A stretch of 64,000 nucleotides of DNA from Desmodus rotundus. Lineage: Eukaryota; Chordata; Mammalia; Chiroptera; Phyllostomidae. Shown piece after piece: positions 34,501-46,500 of this stretch. Both the position numbers and the translations under genes were made by a program. The stretch covers positions 75,352,097-75,416,096 of the forward strand of contig NC_071392.1 in the NCBI RefSeq assembly GCF_022682495.2, in the 5' to 3' direction. Each line of letters opens with the position of its first letter. The stretch's first letter is position 1. The notes under the pieces were generated by a model. The model saw only the letters and a program-made list of their open reading frames with translations, ran no database searches and had not been told where the DNA came from.

Positions 34501-37500
34501 GACGGCTCTGTGCAGAGGGAAGATAGGGGTGGCACATGCTTTATCAGGCTCGAGCATACACTGGCAGGAATGTATCAGCACTGCCCACAGCAGCTACCTC
34601 CTTCCTTGCTGGTCCTTTTCCCGCTCGGGGCAACAGTTGGGGTGGCTTTCGAGTCCGAGTCCAGAAACTCAGACCTCCGGCCCGTGCGGCTCCACTCAGA
34701 CGTCCTTGGTGTCCATGCCTCAGGGGCTCCCATGGCACCTTGTGCGTACTGTGATTGTAACGCCTCTCATCTGTGCCACAGTGATGTGTTTGTGTCTCCT
34801 TCTCTGGACGCCAGGCTTCTGACGGTAGACACTGTTTTATTTACTCCTGGATTCTCAGTGCCCAGCTGTGTTTGGCAAAGAACGGGTACTTACTGAAGGG
34901 TTACTGGACGGCAAAGGAGAAAGCAGGCCCTACAGGGTGGACGCGCCTTGTTCTTCCTCCCTCTCTCGGACACTAGTCCGTCACCGTGCACAACAACTTT
35001 AAGTGCTTGAGTATTCCTGCTGGGGAGCATCCAACTGTGTTCTCTGCAGTGGGTCGGTCCCGTGGTCCTCTCAAGTCAGGACCAAAAAAATGACAGCCAT
35101 CCTCCCCAGCATTTCCCTCGGGGACAAGCATAATTACCATCTACAACACTTGGATTTTTTTTGTTTTTTACTTTAATGCAACACACGTGGAGCCCCATTC
35201 AGGCCTTCCCTGTTTCAGGCCTTCCCTGATTCAGGCCTCTGGCGAGGTACCTTCTTCAAGGAATTCACTTTCTTGTCCAAGACCACTGTATTGGAGTCCC
35301 CAGGGCCCCCAGAATGCCCCAGGCCACCTGCAGCACCATCTGTTATAACCTGACTTAGGAGCCATGAGGAAATGACCAGGCATCAAGCCTGGCAAAAACC
35401 CCTCCTGAATGGCAGGGGTCCCTTCCTGCCACCCAGTACCCACCACACACACACACACCGAAATACACTAGGAGGCAGAACCCACCTCCCCTCCCTTCCC
35501 CATAGACTAAGCAAGCTGCAATAAGTGGAGTAGTCACATTCATTTTATTTATTTTTTTTTTAAAGGGCAGGAAAAAGATCTCATAGACACAGACAACTGT
35601 ATGGTGATTGCCAAAGGGAAAGGGGGTGCAGGAAGGTAGAAGAGGGTGTAGGGGGAATAAGTAGTGATGGAAGGAGACTTGACTTTGGTTGATGAACACA
35701 CAATACAATGTACAGATGATGTATTATAGAATTGTACACCTGAAACCTATATACTTTTACTAACCAATGTCACCTCGATAAATATTTTTTAAAAAACACC
35801 AAAAATGAAGACAAGAACCACACCCTTGGCTGTCAAATCACACGCGTGCCTTCTTCACTCCCCTAATAGCTCTGGTTGCCTTGTCCCGGGCAGGAAACCA
35901 TGAACTTTGAGCAGTCTTTGAAAAGACTAAAAGCAAACACGTAGCCCCTCCCAGGGTCTTGATAGCGGGCTGTGCGCCGAGCCGGTCACTCCAGGGCCGT
36001 GACTCTGAGTGTTTAGACTAGAGTGAGCCCTTGTGTACTTTCCTTACCCGTTTGTACACTGGGAAAACCAAAAGCAGCCATGGCCTGAGTAAGGAACTAA
36101 AGGCTTGGCCCCAGACACTGGAGAGGAGAGAGCCTTGTGGGCTTCTCCTCTCCAACAAGACAACTCTGTCCGATCCAGAGGGAGAAAGCCAAGAGCCAGT
36201 TTCATGTGGAGAGGTGTTGCTTCCGAGGAACAGCAGGGGTGGTCACAAAAGGACTAACATGAGGGATCCCGAGCCCAGCTTTAGGTCCAGCAGGTTGTGA
36301 TTCCCTTGATGTCGTCCAGAAATAAGAAGAGAAAGGACTGAGACACCGGAGGTGCAGACCCCGCCCTCCCAACGTTCCTGTGGATAGAAACAGGAATTTG
36401 ATTCCCGCAAAGGGAACCACTCGGATCTCAGCTGTCCTCCACCACCGCCTTCACAAGAAGAGGGAAAGACATTTCAAGGAAGAGGAGAGGACCCTGAAAC
36501 CGATCCACCCACCTTACACAGACTAGACTTTAGAACGTGGAAGACAGTCACAGCCAGGGCTTTCTCTGGGCCAGTGTGGGCGGGGGCTCTGTGTGGCGAT
36601 GCCGAGTCTTCCCCTTCCAGGGCACTGTTCCGGGGACTTCCCTGCTGGCACCACCATCACCTCCTTCCTTCCCCCTGCCTTCCCCCTGGTGCTATCTTCC
36701 TTCCCCCTGCCTGGTCCCCACCCCTTCTGGAGATTACCAGCTGCTCCTTAAAAATAACTGTAGGCAGCTCCTTCCACCTCACGCGCCCCAAGGTGAATGC
36801 ACGTGTCCTGCGGGCGCAGTGAGGCAGAGGGAGGAAGGCAGTCGTGCGGCTGAGTTCCTAAGGCTCTAGAGACACGTAGACCTGGGTCCCAGACCCACTT
36901 CAGCTGCTCACGAACTGAGTGAACCAGGGAAAGTTACTGGAATTCTCCCAACGTCGGTTCTGTAAAATGGAGATACTAACACCCTGCTGGTGGTGTGGTC
37001 AGAATTCAATGAAATGGTGTGTCTAACGTGTTTAGACCTATGTCTGGCCCTGAGCACTCAACAAATGTAGCTATTCCTACTGTCGTTACAGACAGCTCCT
37101 AGGGGTCACCTGTTGGGGATGGGCTTGAAGAGCTGGGATAAGTGTTTCTCCCGACAAGTGGCGAGTAGATGGGGATTGAGTCTAGGTCAGGCCTGACCCT
37201 GAGCCTAACTTCCTTCAGCCTTGAATCCCCTTAGCTCACATGCCTACTGTTAGCCAGAGGAAGGTGATAATTACTGATGTCTTTATATTTTATAGTTTAT
37301 ATAGGGAAGTTTTATATATATAAAATACATTTTATGATTGATATATATGATATATGATATATCATACATCATATCAATCATAGGATTATATATGATATAT
37401 ATCACATATGATATGTGATCTTATATGATATGTAGCACATATGATATATGATATATATCATATGTGATGTATATCCTATAAATCATGGGATCAGAGACCC

Positions 37501-40500
37501 CACTATGGTCTCCGAGGGCCTTACCTAGGTCTACTCTTCAGGGCTTGACACACCATCTTGGTCTTAAGGTGGCATAGGTTCCAGGAACTAATTTGCCCGT
37601 AATTATTGGCATTTGAGCACTAGATCCAAAGGAACTCTTGTTTAGACCCTCAACGTGGGGCCCCACAGCACTTCCTCTTTCAGCACTGAGGGCCCTGAAG
37701 CCGTTCTGTGGGGCCCGGAATAAGTGCTTTCTCACAAACATCAAATTGTGACTGCCTTTTCCCAATTTGCAGGGAAATAAAGTCAAGATAATGGAGAGAA
37801 TTTTCATTTTTCTGCCATGAACACTATTACTACCTGTGGCTGCTTATCTGCCAGCAAGTACTAGCCGAAGGCAAGCAGAACACAAATAGCAACCAGATAT
37901 CATGGCAAACCAGGAACCTATTTAGAGTAGTGTTATTATTTGATGAGATGCAGAGACATATGTCTACCAGTCACATCGTCTGTTAGTAAATCCTTCCTTA
38001 TTTCATGATGGAAATTAGCTTGTGCTTCCTCACGTGACGCACTGAGAAGGACACGTTATTCCTGTCATAGTCTTGTCAAAAATGTGTCATCTGATCTGAA
38101 TTGTGAGGAAACAATCAGATTAGTCCAAATCGAGGGACATTCTGCCAAACCACTGGCCTGGACCTATCAAAAACGTCAGTGTCAAAAAAAAAACCCCAAA
38201 AACGTCAGAACATGTTGGCAAGGATGTGGAGAAATTGGAACCCTCGTACATTGCTGGTGGGACTGTGAAACAGTGTAGCCACCGTGGAAAAATGGTTTCG
38301 CAGCTCCTCAAAAAATTGAACATACTTTAAACGGTTAATTTTTATGGTATATGTATTTTACCACAATTTCTTAAAAGTCAGTGTCTTAAAAGACCAAAAA
38401 GTAAAGAAAAAAGCTACAAAACAGTTTTAGGCTAAAGGAAACTTGACCCCTAAATGCACGATCCTTGATTGTTTCCTGGGTCCAAAAAAGGAAGAAAACA
38501 ATTATGAAGGACATTATTGAGATCACAGTGAAAAGTTAAATATGAACTGTAAGTTAGATGGCAGTAGTGGCATACAGTATTAAAGTTTAAGAAAATAATT
38601 TTTTTAATCCTCACCTAAGGATATATTTATTGATTTTAGAGAGAGAGTAATGGAGAGAGTGAGAGAAACATTGATCACATTGATCTGTTGCCTCCCCTAT
38701 GTGCCTCGACTGGGGATTGAACCCTCAACCTAGGTACATGCCCTGATCAGTCAAACCCACAATCTTCTGGTGCACAGGATGATGCTCCAGCAAACTGAGC
38801 AACCCGGCCAGGGTCAGATTTCCTTCAACTGCACTTCTCTTGCATGCAATCACCAGAGTGTAAGGCAGCGGATCTTAAAATTGGTCCAGTGACAGAGCAC
38901 TGGGAAGCTACAGTGTTCTGTTGGTACACCCTACACAATTGTGATACATTAAATTCTTTTCTTAGCCCTGGCCAGGTAGCTCTGTTGTTTGGAGCGTCGT
39001 CCCATACACCAAAAATTGCAAGTTTGATTTCCGATCAGGGCACATACCTAGGTTGCGGGTTTGATCTCTGGTTGGGGCATGTACGGGAGGCAAACCGATC
39101 GATGTTTCTCTCTCACATCAATGTTTCTCTCCTTTCCTCATATATCCTTGGGTAAGGATTTTTTTTTAATCTGATATTAAAAAATGAGGATTTATAAAAC
39201 TAATAAATCAGGGGTGGCTATTTTTAAATATAGTTTTTTTTTTAAGAACAGTTTTAGCTTTAGAGAAAAGTGGAGAAGGTAATACAGAGAGTTTCCATGG
39301 ACCCCACATCCAGGCTCTCTTATTATTAACATCTTACACAAGTACGATATATTTGTTACAATTAATGCATCATCATTATCATTAAGGTTCATACTTTATT
39401 CAGGTTTGCTTAGGTTTTACTTAACACCATCCAGGATAACCAATTTCACTAAGTTGTCCTGTCTCCTTAGGTTCTTCTTAGTTGTGACAGTTTCTCAGAT
39501 TTTGGTGACGTTGACAATTGGGAGGAATGCTGGTTGCGTATTTTGTAGAATGTCCCTCTGTTAGAACTGGACTGCTGTTTTTCTCCTGGTTTTATTGGGG
39601 TCATGGGTTTGGGAGGTGAAGTGCCATTTCTGTCACATCCTACACACACCCGTGATTTGTCTGTGTTGCTGTTGACTTGGATCAGCTGGCGGAGACTGAT
39701 TTCCAGGTTTCTCTGCTGTGAAGTCGTCCCCCGCCCTTTTCCACACTGTACTCTTTGGAAGGAAGTCACTCTGCGCAGGCCACACTCAGGAGTGCGGAGT
39801 TACACTCTACCTCCTCAAGAGAGCAGCCGGCATCAACATAAGTTATTTGGAATTCTCCTGCATGGGAGATTTGTCTTTTCTCCCCCATTTATTTGCTTAT
39901 TAAGTCATTCATATCAGTATGGACTCATGATTTATTTTACATCCGAAGTAATAATTCCATACTTCTGTATTTTGATGTCCCTTTGGCATACCCACATCAA
40001 TACCAGGTGTTATTTTGCGGTTTGTTGGGGGGTGGGTTTGCTTGTTTTGAGCATTTCCTTACTTCCTTGTGCTACAAGACACTCCAGGCTTAGCTTGCAT
40101 GTCTCCCGCCCCAGTTCTGAAGTCGGCCACTTTCCAAGGGGATGACTATTTTCATTTTTAGATGATTACTTATCTTACATATGGATAAAGGTACTGGTGC
40201 ATGCAAATGATTTTACATAATTTGATCAACAACTCTTCGGGAACATGCCTTTTGCTGGACTCAGCTATTTTTAAAACTGTGTCTAGTTTTTAAAAGTTTC
40301 CAGTGAGATTTCAGTCTGGCCAGAATATGAAAAGCCGTTCTAAGAAGTGTCTTTATCTCCACCCTCATCATGAAAGGAGGTCACTGGTGGTACTGTGAGG
40401 TGTTTTGTGGCAAAGCTTTGTTGTGGAAAGAGTGCCAGGATGAGACTGGACACTGGCCTTAGTCCCGATATTGCCACTGCACCCACGTGCGCTTGGTTAA

Positions 40501-43500
40501 GTGTCGCTTCGCTCTTCCTGCCTCATCTATAGAAAGAAGTGAGTGGTGGAGCTCATTTCTCAGGTTCTATTCCGTTCTAAAATGCTCGGCTATGAACAGC
40601 AGCTGCACTGCTTTGGAACGGCAGCAGTTTTGAGGAATTCGGGGTGGGAGATGACAGGAATAGAAGTATGGAAGGGCAACTTGTGACTCCAGGAGAAAGA
40701 GGCAGCAGATCAATGGCTGAAATGCGGAATTTTAGAGTTAGTTAATGAGCGCCAGGTAAGTGGTATCGTTAACGACCATATTAAATATTAATGATAATAT
40801 TAAAGCCTTAATCTTGATTGTAATGGAGCCTGTAGCTACAGTTCCAGATCCCTGGATGAATGTGGTTTGAACTGTGGTTCTCGAACTTGGCTGCACAGTG
40901 AAATCACCTGGAACACAATCAGAAATACAGGGTCCGGCAGAAGTAACGCCTGCTTGAGTGTGGTTAGTAGGGTAGTAATATGGGTGTAATAATTTATAGT
41001 TTTAATTTGAACATTTCACCTAAAATGTCACATGGTGTGCTTGAGTGTGGTAGTGTTATGTTACAGAATTACATGCTTATGATTCTGTAATAAAGGCTTT
41101 TGGGATAAAAAAGGGGCATTGTGCATGCTGCACCCTGTATTGTTACCTAAGTCCTAATGCCAGAGATTCAGATATACTTGTTTTGGGGTACAGCTCAGGA
41201 GGCCTCGGGAGTTGTTTTTTTTAAAATATTTTATTTATTTATTTTTAGAGAAGGGACAGAGAAAGAGAGGGAGAGAAATATCAATGTGTGGTTGCCTCTC
41301 ACGTGCCCACTACTGGGAACCTGGCCCACAACTCAGGCATGTGCCCCGACTGGGAATCCAACTGGCCACCCTTTGGTTCTCAGCCTGCGCTCAATCCACT
41401 GAGCCACACCAGCCAGGGCTCGGCCTCAGGAGTTTTTAAATTTTCCTGCCCCGACCCCATTCTAATGGCAGCCGAGGTTGAGAAGCTGCTTTAGGCTGTA
41501 GATGCTCTTGCCCCTCTCCCACATAGCACGTGGGTCTCTTTAAGGGCAGGAACCACATCTTACTCATCTTTGCAGTCTTCAGAGCACCTTGTACAGAGCG
41601 GCTGCTGAATTGGATTTGGATAGTGTATTAATTTCCTATTCTTTGAAGATTTTCTTTATTTAATTTTAGAGAGAAGGGGAGGGAGGGAGAAGGAGAGGGG
41701 GTGAAACATCGGATTGGTTGCCTCTTACATGCCCCCATCCCCGGACCAGCTGTCAACCAGGCATGTGTCCTGACCAGGAAACGAACTGACCAGGGACCCT
41801 TTGGTCTATGGGATGACACCCAGCCCACGGAGCCATACCAGCCAGGGCTGTATATTTTCCTATTGCTGCTGTAACAAATTACCACAAACTTAATGGCTTA
41901 ATAAAACACAGATTAATTTTCTTATAGTTCTGCAGCTCAGAAGTCCAAAAGAGCTCTCATTGGCCGAAAATCAAGGTGTTGCAGGGATGGTTTCTTCTGG
42001 AGGCTCTAGGAGAAAACCCATTTCCTTACCTTCTCCAGCCTTTAGAGGCTGCTCACATGCCTTGGCTCAAGGCACCACATCACTCCAACCTCCACTTCAT
42101 TGTCATACATACCTTCTCTGACCCTGACCCTGACCCTCTAGCCTTCCTCTTATGGGCCCAGCTGGATAATGTCCCCATCTCAAGATCCTTAACTGAATCA
42201 CATTTGCAAGGCCCCTCTTGTCACATAAGGTAACGTAGTCACTGCTTCTGGGAATTAGTATAGGACAGCTTTGGGAAGACACCGTTCTACCTACCACAAG
42301 TAGAGACCAAATACCTGTTAGAGCTACAGGCCCACGTGTGGAATTGTCACCCTGTGATACCTGGCATCTCTTTACTTGCCCTTTCTTGTTTTAGCTGTGT
42401 TAGGATTTCATCAGAGACTATCTTTATGGAAGGTTGTACACACTCATGAAAATTTAACATGTGAAAACATGGTGAGGCACCTGAATACAAGAGAAATAAA
42501 GAGCAGATAGGTATTTTTATTTTTATTTATTTACTTTTAAATATATGATTGTTGATTTTAGAGGGAGAGGAAGGGGGAGAGACAGAGAAACCTCAATGTG
42601 AGAGAGAAAAAATCAGTCGTTTGCCTGTGTACACGCCCCAAGCGGAGATTGAACTTGGAACCTACGTATGTGCCCTGACTGGGGATCGAACCCAGAACCT
42701 TTTGGTGAATGGGATGATGTTCCAACTGAGCCACCCAGCCAGAGCAAAACAGCATTTTAAAATATGGCTAAATATTCTGTTCTTATCAGGCCTGTAATGA
42801 AAAGACAAAAAGAACAAACCAGATACATATTTTTAAATGATTCAGTAAAGTGATACTCAGAACTGTAATTGCCTGTGGTGTTTAAAGGGCAGGCAGAGAT
42901 GCTCAATCACTCTGGCAAAGGGCCGTGCCTCTGGGCCTAGGGGAAGATTGGATCTCTATGGTGTAGTTTTCTTGCTGCCCACTCCCTGCCCTCAGCCCCC
43001 CTTTGCTCCCTGAGCCTGCCTATGCTTGGGACAAGAAGCCAGTTGGCATCTCCAGCCACACTCAGCTCTGTAAGCAGCTCCCCGGACAAAGGGTGTGAGG
43101 GCCAGCAGATCATACATCTGGCCCTGAATCAGAGACAGTGTCAGATGATTGAGAGGTAAGCAGAGGGGACTGTGCATATAGGCAGAGAAGGGTCCTGAAA
43201 GATACGGTCTTAGATAAGGGTGGTTTCCCATTTACTGCTGAATGCAACAGATGGCAGAGGCCCCTGAGAAAAAAAATGTCTTTCTACTGAGGGATTAGTC
43301 TGACCCTATTACCTGCTATAAGTAATTCCCTTCTCCCACGGAAGCCCCAAGATGGCTCTTTCCAGCTGGTCTCTGTCTTGTAGGACAGTGGAGTCTAGCC
43401 AGCCATCTCCCCCACTGAGCTGGTCAAGTCCCTGCTGCTGAGAACTCCCTCCAGCCAGAGCTTGGCTCCAGCTATTGCCATGGTGATAGCCAGCTGCCAA

Positions 43501-46500
43501 GTAGCATGGGCCTGGGGACTGGGCACAAAGAAAGGGTGGCCCAGGGATGTGTACACTGGGCAGCCCAGCATTCCTGGAGGGCTTGGGGATGGCAGGAAGG
43601 CCCCTTGGGAACCCCTGGTAGTCTCTGATGGGTTTGTTCGCTCAGGGCGAAGCCAGGAAGTTCGAAAGGCCTACATTCCTTCATTCCTTCACACTGTAAT
43701 CAGGGTTTATAAAGTTAAAGGTTCCTTTGCCAAGGGAGTTCTGCTTTTTTTACCCACATGCACATTCATGCATGCATCCTCGCACTTTGGGGTGCACTTG
43801 CATTCTTGCATTTGACAACGTATTGACCTTGCAGAGAGAGGCCTGGGAGTGTGCATCCACTTAGTCCTGCTTCAGCGTTAAGACCTGCCCTTTGATGTAG
43901 CTGGGCTAGAATTCACATCCTCATGGAGTTTCCGTGTGACCCAGGGCAAGTCAGTTAACTTAGTAACGATAGATGACATTTACTGTCAGGCATTGTGGTA
44001 CATGCTTGCCATGCGTTCTTTCATGTTCACCTTATTTTTTAAATGGAGTTGTTTTTAATTCCCATTATCAGATACGGAAACTGAGTCTTGAGATTGGTCC
44101 AGCATGGGCCCAGGTCTGAGTCACTGTGAAGCCCAGGTTCTGAACCACTTTTATTTACCTTGTAAACTGTAATTCCCTCATCTGTAAAATGGGGATAACA
44201 GCTACCTCACAAGGTAACTGCTGTGAGGAATGAATGAGATAATCTTGGTAAAAGCTTTCCATGGAGGTAAAGCACTGACAGATCCTGCCAACCGTGTCAC
44301 TAGGGAGGAGAAAGATGCTCCTCTTTTGGTCCTGGGAAAGTCCTGTTGCCCACCTTTAAGGTCGCTCTATGGCGATCGGCAGTCTGGTTTCCACAGTCTC
44401 AGGGTCTGGCTGGTTCCTGTCTCCCCAGGTGATTTCCATGGTGTTGGTGTCCGTGGGCGTCTACGCTAGGCTGATGAAGCACGCAGGTGAGCTATAGGTC
44501 CCCTCCACCTCCAGCCACGACTCCTGCCAGGCCCCTTCCATCTCTGTCCCCTTCAGCCCTGTACCATTCTTCCCACATAAGCTATGGGGCTAAAGCGGGA
44601 AGCTGCCCTCTTCCCAAAGCTTGGTAGCTTGTTCCCGCACCAGTTCACATTTCCCGGAGCTCTCACAAATCTTCCAAATATACCGCCTCTTAGGCTTAGG
44701 ACTTGTCTAAGGAAGGAGGGAGGGCTCTGGGAGCAGATAGCAGTCAGAGGCTTCAGCCCCTGCCTCCCTCTGTCCTGGAGTGACTCAACCTCCATTCCTG
44801 TTCCAGTGCACAAAGTCTCCAGGAAACGATAGGCACCGCTGGCGAGCCTAATGCCATTCTAATTCTTTTCTGGAGCGAAAGCAGGCCCTCCTCTCCTGAG
44901 CCAAGGAAGAAAGGCTCTTACTTTGTGCCTCAAATTAAATGCCACAAACCCTGCTGGGCCCTTCTTGTTCTCCCCATGGGAGGGCAGTACAGTCTCCCCA
45001 TAAACTTCTCCCCAACCACAATGGACATCCCCTCACTAGGGGAGGAGAACATCTAGGGGGCACCCTCCACCCATCCGTGGGTGCCACCCTGAGCCGACAC
45101 CGGGCTCAGACTGAGACACAGCCCCTTCCCCCAGAAGCAGCCTTGGCCTGCCTGGCAGTGGACCCCGCCATCCTGCTGATCGTGGTGGGCGTCCTCATGT
45201 TTCTGCTCACCTTCTGTGGCTGTATTGGGTCCCTCCGTGAGAACATCTGCCTCCTGCAGACGGTGAGTGGTCAGGGGCCCCACTAGGAAGACCCTGCCCC
45301 TGTGCCTCTCAGCCTCCCAATGCCATTGCTACAGTTTTTCAGGTTCCTCTGCCCCACCCTACCCCCAAGGTCTCTGCTATCCACTCCTCACCGTTCAGTT
45401 CAGCCCAGGTGACCCAGCACAGGGTGACCACACCCAAGGCAGCATCCCAGAGGCAGCAGCCTTTACCGTGTGGGGGTCATCTGGGAGAAGTACCCTGTGC
45501 CCCCTCAGTACTTCCTGTGGCCTGGGAGGGGCTACTGCCCAACGTGGTAACAGACTGTGGCCTTTTCCCGCCCTCTCCCCGCAGTTCTCACTCTGCCTCA
45601 CCATCGTGTTCCTGCTACAGCTGGCTGCTGGGATACTGGGCTTCGTCTTCTCAGACAAGGTACTGCTGGGAGCCCAGGGCCCTCAGGTGTGACCCTGGAG
45701 AGGAAGGGAAAGTTCCTGCCTGTGCTTGGCCTGACTAATCAACCATAGCACTCCTTCCCCTAAGAAGCATCACCTTCGGGATGAATGAATGGCCTTTAAA
45801 GTTAAATAAAATCATATTTAAAGAGGGTTTCAAGAGTGTAGGGTGTTCCTCTCTGACAGTCTAAGAGGCCAACAGGGAAGTTAATCCTGTGACCACAAAG
45901 TTAAAATATCTGCAAACTTTAATGGCAAATAATTTGGGTAAAACTCAGGTATCAGGTGGACCACAGACAACATGGAAAGCCTTTTATTTCTTTGGAGAAA
46001 AAAACGTTTATTGGAATAAACAGAAGGAAGAAAGGAGGAAAGTAAACAAGATTTTGAAAGGTGCTTACCGTATCTGGACATGATCTGCCATTCAGTGACA
46101 GAATTACCTTCCCTAAGGGCAAATCATTGTAGGGGACAGAGTATAGGACCGTGGATAGGGAACTCTGGGAGAAGTAGTGGAGCAAGAAGGAAGAGAGCAT
46201 GGTAGAAACTATGAAGTTGAGAGCCACAGAATCCCTCAGAATGTTCTAGTCCTGGCTTAGTAAAATCCTCAAATGATCACTGTAGATGTTTTGTTTAAAG
46301 AGATGTAATTCTCTTATGTCCACTGGAGGGCAGTGCCTCGGCTCAGTAAGCCTTTCTCTGCTTAGAAAAAAGTTTCTCACCAAGTATTTTGTGGTACTAG
46401 TATTCAGAAGTAGATAAATACAATATTTGACTATCATGAAATGTGGCCCTGCGAAGTGACAACAGCAAGTCCAGTGGTACCTGAGGGCCCACGGATCGAC

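Larger units (their letters stand above)
40874..41492 (+). mobile_element. hAT-Charlie-type MITE carrying two nested insertions
   Basis: The left end CTGTGGTTCTCGAACTTGGC and right end GGCAGCCGAGGTTGAGAAGC are the terminal inverted repeats of an ordinary mammalian Charlie-type element. Its body is split by a TA-flanked MITE (40928-41137) and a Ves SINE (41214-41421). Removing both leaves a compact element. Confidence 0.62.

Noticed and set aside
34498..34896. 132-codon frame in TSPAN33 intron 1
   Set aside because: No domain, overlaps other-frame ORFs of similar length; chance frame in a GC-balanced intron.
39603..40145. 180-codon plus-strand frame
   Set aside because: It is the antisense of a LINE-1 3' UTR.
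42118..42140. (CCCTGA)n run resembling telomere repeat
   Set aside because: The unit is CCCTGA, not CCCTAA, only three units, and lies in an old MaLR LTR.
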